This document shows positions 1-7,131 of a stretch of 47,874 nucleotides of DNA, one piece after another. The stretch spans positions 1 through 47,874 of the forward strand of contig NZ_NTFY01000094.1 in assembly GCF_002289565.1 (NCBI RefSeq). The letters run 5' to 3'. Source of the DNA: Rhodopirellula sp. SM50 (GTDB taxonomy: Bacteria > Planctomycetota > Planctomycetia > Pirellulales > Pirellulaceae). The notes beneath the pieces are model-generated. The model made no database searches. It was given only the letters and a program-made list of their open reading frames with translations, and was not told the DNA's origin. Every line of letters begins with the position of its first letter. Within the stretch, counting starts at the first letter, position 1. The position numbers and the translations under genes are program-made.

Positions 1-196
1 TCCCCGATCATCCGGGGTCTGTCCCCGATCATCCGGGGTCTGTCCCCGATCATCCGGGGTCTGTCCCCGATCATCCGGGGTCTGTCCCCGATCATCCGGG
101 GTCTGTCCCCGATCATCCGGGGTCTGTCCCCGATCATCCGGGGTCTGTCCCCGATCATCCGGGGTCTGTCCCCGATCATCCGGGGTCTGTCCCCGA
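1..196. repeat. 21-bp tandem repeat, nine copies plus a partial one
   Basis: Nine identical 21-bp units fill positions 1-189, followed by a 7-base partial copy. The array runs off the left edge of the window, so its true length is unknown. Each unit holds a small dyad, CCCCG-N6-CGGGG, so every copy could form a 5-bp hairpin. There is no unique spacer between units, so this is a satellite and not a CRISPR array. The downstream gene starts about 135 bases after the array ends. Confidence 0.95.
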
Positions 197-331
197 ACGG
201 CAGTAGTTGATTGACAACCACCGCGCGGAGGGATTACGATTGCACTAGCACGATAGGACACCGAACAAGGTGCCCGGTGATTGACGCGAAGGGTCGGCCG
301 GTTAGGAACTGCAATCAAGGGTGGAGAGACA

Positions 332-2050
332 ATGAAGGGTTCGATTGGTTTCATCTGGTTGTTTTGCATCGCCGTTGTCATCAGCCCCGCCGGCGGCCAG
401 GAACCTGCGAAGGATCTGGCGTTTTCCCTGCTCAGCGATTCAACCGGCCCTGTCATGCAGTCCACCGAATCGTTCCAGCTGCGGGTGGTCGACGACGATG
501 GCGAGCCTGTTGCCAATGCCCGCGTGACACCCTGGGCGCTACGCAGTAGCCAAGGACACGGCTGGTGGGCAAGCGACGGAGAAGATCGCTCGGAAACCAA
601 GCCGACGTCAGCGTTGACCGACGAACACGGGATCGCCATCGTGAAGTATCCGAGACTGCGCGATGTGGGTGAGCAAACGAAGACCATTGGTGTCTCCGTT
701 TGGGTCGACCATCCCGACCATGTCCTCGAAGGCTCCGTCCATCTTGATCTTCCACACGATCTGAGCAGCGCCGATCCGGTGGTGCTGAAACGGGGTGTGG
801 ATCTGTTTGTTCGTCCCATGATTGACGGGAGACCTGTCGACCCGAAATCGATCGTGGCCAACTGGTCGGACAGCCGCAGCTGGAAGGATCCGACAGTGTT
901 GGAAGCGATCGACTCTCAGACATTAAAATTTCCGTCTTTGGAAATCGGCGACGCGAGCGTGCTGTTGATGCGAGTCCTCGACGACCAGATCACCCACTCC
1001 AGCCGGATTGTCGACGTGACACTTAGCGCCGACCAGCGCAACGAGATCACGGTTGAGCTGAAGCCAGTCGTTCCGATCAAAGGCCAGTTGGACCCGGCGG
1101 TGCCTCGACCGATCCGCAATGGTCGCGTGGTGTGTGAAACGCTGGATCCATCAGTCGACTACGATCGCGCCGGATTCATCACCTGGGCCCCAGTTTCCGA
1201 GAACGGCGATTTCGTCATCCCCGTTTGGCCGACCGGCGAAGCGATCCAACTGGCAGGGATCTGCGACGGATACATCGGCGTGTCCGGTCAAGCACCTCCC
1301 GAAGTTTCCGACCCACGCAAACCTGATCCCTATCTGCGAGCTCAAGTGATCCGCCCGGATCAAGGCGATTCAGTCGTGCTGCGGATGGAAGCCATGATCC
1401 CCTGCGACATTACCGTTATCAACCAAGACGACGAGCCGGTCGAAGGAGTGCTCCTGGATTCATGGCCCAATATCGCTTGGTGGAATGGCGGATCGCAGGT
1501 TTACTGTGACGCGTTAGTGCGAGGCGAAGACATGATTCGCGTCGGCGACCGAAAACGCAACTACAACGAGTTTCTACAGGATGACTATGGCATTCCATTC
1601 TCAGTCCGAACCGATGCCAACGGTCAAGCCACCTTGATGCTGCCGAAGGGATCCCAAAGCCTTGGAATCCGAGACGATCAATACGAAATGCCGGCGTTCC
1701 TGGGACGCCGATACACCAAGATTAAAATGGTCCCAGGGGAACGCGCCGAGATCACGCTCACGGTTCAGCGGAAAGGCACGGATCATCTCGGTGAGTGGGA
1801 CAAACTGGCCGGCGTCGTCTTTGGATGCTCCACCCGTGAAGGGCGACGGATCTGTGCACTGCCGGAAGTGCGCGAGAAGATGGACGAATTTGCGAAGACC
1901 TTTCGAGAAGGCAAGAACCGTCAAGACCCCAAGCTGTTGGCCGAAGCCTTCACGATCGTTGCCGATGCGTTTGTGAAAGCCGGAGACCTGAACGAATCGA
2001 TGAAATGGCGTAAGAAGGCAGCAGAGCAGCAGGGCAAGGTCGCACCGTAG
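332..2050 (+). CDS. Secreted protein with carboxypeptidase-regulatory-like domains
   Basis: The 572-residue protein begins with a short basic segment and a hydrophobic stretch (about residues 3-20) ending near GGQE, which looks like a Sec signal peptide. The ATG at 332 is chosen because a purine-rich ribosome site (GGTGGAGAG) lies just upstream. An in-frame TTG at 281 would put 17 residues before the signal peptide. Two segments resemble carboxypeptidase-regulatory (Ig-like) beta domains: around residue 45 (VVDDDGEPVANARVTPW) and around residue 367 (INQDDEPVEGVLLDSWP). The C-terminal 70 residues are charged and probably helical. I recognise no catalytic motif. An extracellular or cell-surface role is inferred. 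The specific function is unknown. Confidence 0.75.
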   Translation: MKGSIGFIWLFCIAVVISPAGGQEPAKDLAFSLLSDSTGPVMQSTESFQLRVVDDDGEPVANARVTPWALRSSQGHGWWASDGEDRSETKPTSALTDEHGIAIVKYPRLRDVGEQTKTIGVSVWVDHPDHVLEGSVHLDLPHDLSSADPVVLKRGVDLFVRPMIDGRPVDPKSIVANWSDSRSWKDPTVLEAIDSQTLKFPSLEIGDASVLLMRVLDDQITHSSRIVDVTLSADQRNEITVELKPVVPIKGQLDPAVPRPIRNGRVVCETLDPSVDYDRAGFITWAPVSENGDFVIPVWPTGEAIQLAGICDGYIGVSGQAPPEVSDPRKPDPYLRAQVIRPDQGDSVVLRMEAMIPCDITVINQDDEPVEGVLLDSWPNIAWWNGGSQVYCDALVRGEDMIRVGDRKRNYNEFLQDDYGIPFSVRTDANGQATLMLPKGSQSLGIRDDQYEMPAFLGRRYTKIKMVPGERAEITLTVQRKGTDHLGEWDKLAGVVFGCSTREGRRICALPEVREKMDEFAKTFREGKNRQDPKLLAEAFTIVADAFVKAGDLNESMKWRKKAAEQQGKVAP

Positions 2051-2082
2051 TGGTCGGTCGCGAACTGATGGGAATAAGACCA

Positions 2083-2111
2083 ATGCGACCGATAGGACTT
2101 ATAGGTCGCAT
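2083..2111. other. Hairpin in the convergent intergenic gap
   Basis: The perfect arms ATGCGACC (2083-2090) and GGTCGCAT (2104-2111) sit 33 bases after the stop of the secreted-protein gene. They lie inside a purine/pyrimidine-patterned stretch with repeated GACC/GGTC and GGGA motifs. A second short dyad, GGGG-N5-CCCC, lies near 2192-2204. The gap separates two convergent genes, so these could end transcripts, but neither is followed by a T tract. Confidence 0.45.
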
Positions 2112-2231
2112 TTGTCCCATTGGTCCTATGTCCTCCTGGCCAGCACTCAGCACACCCACCCAGAAGCGCCGCCGCGCCCGCCGAAGGCGTGAGGGGACTA
2201 TCCCCAGCCAACCAAGCCCCATCGTGCTTCA

Positions 2232-2813
2232 CTACGCGACTGACATGATCTTGAAAAACTCGCGCACCCACGGTGATGTTTGTTGCTGGTATGCGATCAG
2301 GTAGCGCCGACGTGTGAAGTAATAAATCGCGTTGCCGCCTTGAAAGATCACGCTGAGCACAATCACACTTCCGTACACCGTCAGGTTCAGAGCCTGGTAG
2401 AGCTGCTGACCATCGGAACCAAGCAGTCGGGAAAGCTCGGGGTTGGCACTGATGTCAGGCGTTTCGCCCAGCAACATCCATAGACAATAGGCGACGATCA
2501 GCGCGAGAAATCCGACCTGGTTCCAACCGAGCCAGGAGGTCGCCGATGGTTCAAGTTTCAACAGTCTGCGGCGACCCCAAAGCTCAAAAAAGCAAACGGT
2601 CGAGAGTCCGGCCGTAATCGCCAACCCGTCCGCCCCGAAGAATGCAAACGGAAACGACAGCGCCGCAATGACTCCCGTCGTCCAGCCATTGAACGTCGCC
2701 ACCCGCGCGGCGCGACGAATCGGCTTGATTAAATTCGACGCTGCCAACAACTCACGATAGTGAGCTTCGTTTAACGGTCCACCCGATGGGGACGCGATCG
2801 GTTCAGCTTCCAC
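2232..2813 (-). CDS. Small multi-pass membrane protein, function unknown
   Basis: The 193-residue protein has a soluble N-terminus and three or four hydrophobic segments: about residues 44-75 (possibly two helices), 98-115 and 143-165. It ends in a basic, aromatic C-terminal tail. The start is GTG at 2813, supported by AGGGAG about nine bases upstream on the minus strand. No ATG gives a comparable protein. It is convergent with the secreted-protein gene and divergent from katG. I recognise no family. A role beyond being an inner-membrane protein cannot be stated. Confidence 0.7.
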   Translation of the reverse strand: MEAEPIASPSGGPLNEAHYRELLAASNLIKPIRRAARVATFNGWTTGVIAALSFPFAFFGADGLAITAGLSTVCFFELWGRRRLLKLEPSATSWLGWNQVGFLALIVAYCLWMLLGETPDISANPELSRLLGSDGQQLYQALNLTVYGSVIVLSVIFQGGNAIYYFTRRRYLIAYQQQTSPWVREFFKIMSVA

Positions 2814-3107
2814 GGACCCCGGCTCCCTGAAATTCCTTGGCTTCGTACATCTGGAACCCGGAGGTTAAGGTGCGCAGCGGGTGAAAGCAAGCATCTCAAC
2901 GAATGCCCCGGGGACAGTCCGCGGTCGTCACTTCAGCACGAAACGCCTTGATGCACCCCGTGTATGCCCGGCATGACGGGAATGCATTGGATTCATCGAG
3001 TCGATCAAGCGAGAATTCCGGACCTTCGACTAGCCGGATCGTCATACTAACAGAATCCAACGACTCGAAGTTTCACCCGTCGAAATCCACCCACCCCAGG
3101 AAATCTC
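2814..3107. other. Divergent intergenic region upstream of katG
   Basis: These 294 bases separate the divergent membrane-protein gene and katG and must hold both promoters. I see AGGAAA just before the katG ATG, which is a plausible ribosome site. I found no hexamer pair good enough to call a promoter and no convincing OxyR- or Fur-like dyad. Confidence 0.4.
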
Positions 3108-5465
3108 ATGACTTCGATCACCTCTTTCGCCCGTGGGATGACAGGCGTTGCGGCGCTCTGCATCGGCACCAGTCTGTTTGCTCAAGATACTTCGCCCACC
3201 GTCTCCTCAGGCGAACAAAGCAACGCCATCAGCAAGTGCCCCGTGATGGGCACCGTCCCTGATCCGGGCCAACGGCACACCGCAGCCGGCGTCTACTCCA
3301 ACCGCGACTGGTGGCCCAATCAGCTGAACCTGCAGATCCTTCACCAGAATTCGCTCAAGAGCAATCCGATGGGCGAAGGATTCAACTACGCCGAAGAGTT
3401 CAAGAAACTGGACCTGGAAGCGTTGAAGCAGGACGTCAATGAGCTGATGACGACTTCACAGGATTGGTGGCCGGCCGACTACGGCCACTACGGCCCCTTC
3501 TTTATTCGAATGGCCTGGCATAGTGCCGGGACCTATCGCGTCGCCGATGGCCGCGGCGGCGCCGGTTATGGGACGCAGCGATTTGCACCGCTGAACAGTT
3601 GGCCCGACAACGGCAACCTCGACAAAGCGCGACGGTTGCTCTGGCCGATCAAAAAGAAGTACGGCCAAAAAATCTCCTGGGCGGACCTGATGGTCTTTGC
3701 CGGCAACTGCGCGCTCGAATCAGCCGGGTTTGAAACGATGGGATTCGCCGGCGGTCGCGACGACGTTTGGGAACCGCAACAAGATGTCTATTGGGGCCCC
3801 GAAACCGAATGGCTGGGAGACAAACGTTATTCGGGCGATCGCGAATTGGCAAACCCACTCGCCGCCGTCCAGATGGGACTGATCTACGTGAACCCGGAAG
3901 GGCCAAACGGTAAACCCGATCCGCTGGCAGCGGCGAAGGACATTCGAGAAACGTTCGGCCGCATGGCGATGAACGATGAAGAGACCGTTGCCTTGATCGC
4001 CGGCGGGCACACCTTGGGCAAGGCGCATGGCGCGGCCGATCCGAGCAAGTTCGTCGGCCCGGCACCCGAAGGCGCGAGCCTGCAAGAGCAAGGCCTGGGC
4101 TGGAAGAACACGTTCGGCAAGGGCAACGCAGAGGACACCATCACCAGCGGACTCGAAGGCGCTTGGACGTCCACGCCGGCCACTTGGTCGCACGAGTACT
4201 TTGACAACCTGTTCTCCTATGAATGGGAACTGACCAAGAGCCCCGCCGGTGCACACCAGTGGACGCCAAAGGACGAGTCCGCCCAGGGCATCGTTCCCGA
4301 TGCGCATGATCCATCCAAGTCCCACGCACCGATGATGTTCACGACCGACTTGGCGCTGAAGATGGACCCGATCTACGGTCCGATTTCAAAACGGTTCTAT
4401 GAGAACCCGGACGAGTTCAACAAGGCGTTCGCAAAGGCTTGGTACAAGTTGACCCATCGCGACATGGGCCCCGTCTCTCGCTGCCTCGGTCCCTGGGTTG
4501 CCGAACCGCAACTGTGGCAGGACCCGGTCCCTGCGGTCGATCACGAATTGATCGGATCGAAGGACATCGCAACGTTGAAAACCCGGTTACTCGATTCGGG
4601 GCTTTCGATCTCGGAGTTGGTGGAAACCGCGTGGGCTTCGGCGTCGACGTTTCGCGGCAGCGACAAACGTGGCGGGGCCAACGGCGCTCGGATTCGCTTG
4701 GCACCGCAAAAGGACTGGAAGGTCAATCAACCGGAAGAGCTGGCGAAGGTCTTGAAGAAACTTGAGAAGATCCAACGAGACTTCAACGACGCACAGACCG
4801 GCGACAAGAAAGTCTCGCTGGCGGACCTGATCGTGTTGGGAGGATGCGCCGCCGTGGAAGAGGCCGCGAAACAAGCCGGACACGAGGTCCAGGTTCCGTT
4901 CTCGCCCGGTCGTACCGACGCCTCGCAAGAGCAAACCGATGTCGAGGGTTTCGCGGTACTGGAGCCCAAGGCGGATGGATTTCGAAACTACTTCGGCCAC
5001 AAGCTGAACCGACCGGCGGAGGAATTGTTGGTTGATCGTGCAAACTTGCTGACGCTGACCGCTCCGGAAATGACGGCATTGGTCGGCGGCCTGCGCGTCC
5101 TCAATGTCAACGCCGACAATCTGAAACTGGGCGTCTTCACCGAGCGTCCGGGGGTCCTGACGAACGATTTCTTCGTCAACCTCTTGGACATGGACACGAC
5201 ATGGAAAGAGTCCGCCCTCTGCGAACATTTCTATGAAGGCCGCGATCGAGAGAGCGGAGACGTCAAGTGGCGTGCGACGTCCGTTGACCTGGTCTTTGGA
5301 TCGAACTCGCAACTGCGCGCCATCGCCGAGGTGTACGCCAGCGAAGACGCAAAGCAAAAGTTTGTCAATGACTTCGTGGCCGCCTGGAGCAAGGTGATGA
5401 ACCTGGACCGCTTTGACCTTGATCCCGCTCAGCGAAGCGGAGCGGCTGAATTGGCGGTCCGCTAA
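3108..5465 (+). CDS. katG: Exported catalase-peroxidase
   Basis: This bifunctional haem enzyme breaks down hydrogen peroxide. The 785-residue protein has the duplicated KatG architecture. The distal site is Arg134, Trp137 and His138 (RMAWHSAGTYR), and the proximal haem ligand is His301 (GGHTLGKAHG). The residues that form the KatG Met-Tyr-Trp crosslink are all present: Trp137, Tyr260 (in LIYVNPEGPNG) and Met286 (in MAMNDEE). The N-terminus (residues 1-26, hydrophobic core about 10-24, ending FAQD) looks like a cleavable signal peptide. That points to a periplasmic enzyme, unlike the usual cytoplasmic KatG. The ATG at 3108 follows AGGAAA. The gene is a single transcription unit, with a palindromic repeat block after its stop. 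Confidence 0.97.
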   Translation: MTSITSFARGMTGVAALCIGTSLFAQDTSPTVSSGEQSNAISKCPVMGTVPDPGQRHTAAGVYSNRDWWPNQLNLQILHQNSLKSNPMGEGFNYAEEFKKLDLEALKQDVNELMTTSQDWWPADYGHYGPFFIRMAWHSAGTYRVADGRGGAGYGTQRFAPLNSWPDNGNLDKARRLLWPIKKKYGQKISWADLMVFAGNCALESAGFETMGFAGGRDDVWEPQQDVYWGPETEWLGDKRYSGDRELANPLAAVQMGLIYVNPEGPNGKPDPLAAAKDIRETFGRMAMNDEETVALIAGGHTLGKAHGAADPSKFVGPAPEGASLQEQGLGWKNTFGKGNAEDTITSGLEGAWTSTPATWSHEYFDNLFSYEWELTKSPAGAHQWTPKDESAQGIVPDAHDPSKSHAPMMFTTDLALKMDPIYGPISKRFYENPDEFNKAFAKAWYKLTHRDMGPVSRCLGPWVAEPQLWQDPVPAVDHELIGSKDIATLKTRLLDSGLSISELVETAWASASTFRGSDKRGGANGARIRLAPQKDWKVNQPEELAKVLKKLEKIQRDFNDAQTGDKKVSLADLIVLGGCAAVEEAAKQAGHEVQVPFSPGRTDASQEQTDVEGFAVLEPKADGFRNYFGHKLNRPAEELLVDRANLLTLTAPEMTALVGGLRVLNVNADNLKLGVFTERPGVLTNDFFVNLLDMDTTWKESALCEHFYEGRDRESGDVKWRATSVDLVFGSNSQLRAIAEVYASEDAKQKFVNDFVAAWSKVMNLDRFDLDPAQRSGAAELAVR

Positions 5466-5554
5466 CACGATTGGCCAGCGGCAATTGCTGCGGCCGATTC
5501 CAGCGGGCAACGTGAAACAGCGGCACGCGTTGGCCTCCGTGCTGCTCGTTCCTT

Positions 5555-6045
5555 GTTCCCTGGCTCTGCCCTACGCCGTGAACGATTTTTTGGCATTGGG
5601 CTTGCGTCCAATGCCACGTCCTTTGGCTCGAAAGGTGTTAGCGGAACGGCGCGAGCCGTCCGGTTGCGCTTCAAAAATACCGTGAAAGACCGGAGGGCTC
5701 GCGCCCTACCGCTAACAAAAACTCTGGCTCTAAAGGTGTTAGCGGAACGGCGCGAGCCGTCCGGTCGCGCTTCAAAAATACCGCGAAAGACCGGAGGGCT
5801 CGCGCCCTACCGCTAACAAAAATTTTGGCTCTAAAGGTGTTAGCGGAACGGCGCGAGCCGTCCGGTGGCGCTTCAAAAACCCCGCGAAAGACCGGAGGGC
5901 TCGCGCCCTACCGCTAACAAAAACACCCCGCTTCGCGTCAAAGTAGATGGCATTGGGCTTGCGCATCTTTGCCAACACACCGGAGGGCTCGCGCCCTGCC
6001 GCTAACAAATCGTTCACGGCGTAGGGCGCTGCCCGGGAACACACT
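5555..6045. repeat. Composite palindromic repeat element 1 (REP-like)
   Basis: This non-coding block follows katG. It is bounded by inverted copies of module A, which reads GTTCCC...GCCCTACGCCGTGAA at 5555-5583 and in reverse at 6009-6038. Inside are module B hairpins (core AGGGC-GCGA-GCCCT, or ACGGC-GCGA-GCCGT) in both orientations, organised as a 101-bp tandem repeat. The GTAG tetranucleotide sits at the foot of many B and A hairpins, as in REP elements. A 9-bp perfect hairpin (TGGCATTGG/CCAATGCCA, 5591-5616) lies inside the left end. Short reading frames here are repeat-derived and not genes. Confidence 0.9.
5625..5927. repeat. Three tandem 101-bp units, each an inverted B-B' pair
   Basis: Units begin at 5625, 5726 and 5827, each with GGCTC followed by AAAGGTGTTAGCGG. 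Each unit carries a left B module with core ACGGC-GCGA-GCCGT and a right inverted B module with core AGGGC-TCGC-GCCCT, joined by a spacer of about 30 bases (CTTCAAAAAT-like). The left and right arms differ at the second stem pair (C-G versus G-C), a compensatory change that keeps the stem paired. Confidence 0.9.
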
Positions 6046-6084
6046 GTCCTAAACGGCTCCGCCTTTCGGCCGAGCACCGCGTGT

Positions 6085-6127
6085 GGCAGAGCCACGCCGA
6101 CACTGCGTTCCAAGGCGGAGTCATTGG
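6085..6127. repeat. Solo hairpin modules between element 1 and arsR
   Basis: GTGGC-AGA-GCCAC near 6083-6095 and a degenerate CCAAGGC-GGA-GTCATTGG at 6110-6127 are single hairpins. They match modules seen again at 47426-47442, 47664-47680 and 47693-47710. They lie between the composite repeat and the arsR promoter and encode nothing. Confidence 0.6.
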
Positions 6128-6154
6128 AACGAGGGGCAAATCTCCCTCTCGCAC

Positions 6155-6194
6155 TTGACCAAGTCGGCAACACCGCTTAAGATTCAATCGTTGA
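6155..6194 (+). promoter_or_regulatory. Candidate arsR promoter with overlapping operator-like dyad
   Basis: TTGACC (6155-6160) and TAAGAT (6178-6183) are separated by 17 bases, a good sigma-70-type arrangement upstream of arsR. A short dyad, TCAA-TCG-TTGA (6184-6194), follows the -10 element at once, where an autorepressor would bind. ArsR-family operators often have TCAA/TTGA half-sites. Assigning this one to the adjacent ArsR is an inference. Confidence 0.5.
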
Positions 6195-6226
6195 TCGCCG
6201 ATAAACGTTAAATCGAATGAAACTTG

Positions 6227-6553
6227 ATGGCCAAAAAACAGTCCAAGAAGAAATGCGATAACTCACCGGTGAAGCTGAAAGCGGATCCGATGGCGGAAGA
6301 ACTGGCGAAGCTGGCGTGGGCGATCGCGCATCCGGCCCGGGTGCAGATCGTGCGTCTGTTGATCGGACGCGATGCGTGCATGTGTGGCGAAATCGTCGAC
6401 TGTCTGCCGCTGGCCCAGTCGACCGTCTCGCAGCACCTGAAGATCCTCAAGGAGTCGGGGTTGATCCAGGGCGAAGTCGACGGCCCGAAGGTCTGTTACT
6501 GCGTCAATCCCGAACGACTCGAGCAACTCAAACAGTGGGTCGCCGCCCTCTGA
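6227..6553 (+). CDS. arsR: ArsR-family metalloregulatory repressor
   Basis: This is a winged-helix dimeric repressor that releases DNA when it binds arsenite or a related metalloid. The 108-residue protein has the ArsR core. The recognition helix is around residues 63-74 (AQSTVSQHLKIL), followed by the wing (GEVDGPKVCYCVN). Candidate thiol ligands are Cys51, Cys53 and Cys59 at the start of the DNA-binding region, and Cys90 and Cys92 in the wing. The ATG at 6227 is used; an overlapping TTG at 6224 is possible. It heads arsD and arsA on the same strand, which makes autogenous control of the cluster likely. Confidence 0.9.
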   Translation: MAKKQSKKKCDNSPVKLKADPMAEELAKLAWAIAHPARVQIVRLLIGRDACMCGEIVDCLPLAQSTVSQHLKILKESGLIQGEVDGPKVCYCVNPERLEQLKQWVAAL

Positions 6554-6625
6554 CAGCGTCTTTTTTTGCCCCAATGTTCGTCGATCGACGATAGTCGATT
6601 ACTTTTTCCCGTGGAGGCTTTCCAA

Positions 6626-6997
6626 ATGAGTACCGTTGAAATCTACGACCGCGCCATGTGCTGCAGCACCGGAGTCTGTGGCCCCCAGGTGGATCCCGTG
6701 TTGCCCAAATTTGCCGCGGACTTGGACTGGTTGACGGCCCAGGGCCATGAGGTCCAACGTTTTAACCTTGCCCAAGATGCGACCGCGTTTGCAAACAACC
6801 CGGCGGTTCAAGACATGCTTCGTCGCGAAGGTGTCGATTGCTTGCCGCTGATCTATGTCGATGGCCGGATCGTCAGTCGCAGTGATTACCCGAGCCGTGA
6901 AAATTTGGCGTTGTGGACGGGCACGTCGCTCAAGCCCGCGCGGACGCTTCCGGTGGCAGGTTCGGGTGGTTGCTGTGGCGACACCGGTTGCTGCTAA
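6626..6997 (+). CDS. arsD: ArsD arsenite metallochaperone
   Basis: ArsD carries As(III) to the ArsA ATPase and is a weak repressor in some operons. The 123-residue protein has the diagnostic N-terminal triad Cys12, Cys13 and Cys18 (AMCCSTGVCGP) at exactly the usual positions. It also has a C-terminal pair of vicinal cysteines (CCGDTGCC, Cys116/117 and Cys122/123). The ATG at 6626 is preceded by GTGGAGG at good spacing. An upstream in-frame start at 6566 would add 20 residues with no family resemblance. It lies 72 bases after arsR and 134 bases before arsA. A long hairpin occupies the latter gap. Confidence 0.95.
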   Translation: MSTVEIYDRAMCCSTGVCGPQVDPVLPKFAADLDWLTAQGHEVQRFNLAQDATAFANNPAVQDMLRREGVDCLPLIYVDGRIVSRSDYPSRENLALWTGTSLKPARTLPVAGSGGCCGDTGCC

Positions 6998-7033
6998 GGA
7001 TCGAACGGAGAATCGGTGCCGGATCTTGAGTGC

Positions 7034-7087
7034 GGGATAGGTTTCCAGGCTCGTCAGTCCAGCTTCGACGAGCCGGAATCCTGTCCC
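7034..7087 (+). other. Long imperfect hairpin between arsD and arsA
   Basis: The left arm (7034-7055) and right arm (7067-7087) pair over about 20 positions with two mismatches and one bulge, around an 11-base loop. The inner eight pairs (GGCTCGTC/GACGAGCC) are perfect. A short pyrimidine stretch (TCTTTTCC) follows. It sits 36 bases after the arsD stop and 44 bases before the arsA start. It could be a leaky terminator, an RNA-stability element or a processing site. The sequence alone does not choose between these. Confidence 0.7.
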
Positions 7088-7131
7088 ACATCTTTTCCGT
7101 GCGTTGTTGAGTTTGATATCAGGAGAGAGAG

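Noticed and set aside
1..196. CRISPR array
   Set aside because: The units are directly adjacent and identical with no unique spacers, and no cas genes are present.
5413..5816. Small plus-strand frames in composite element 1
   Set aside because: Their sequences are direct translations of the repeat modules (LAERREPSG-type strings) that recur at unrelated loci.
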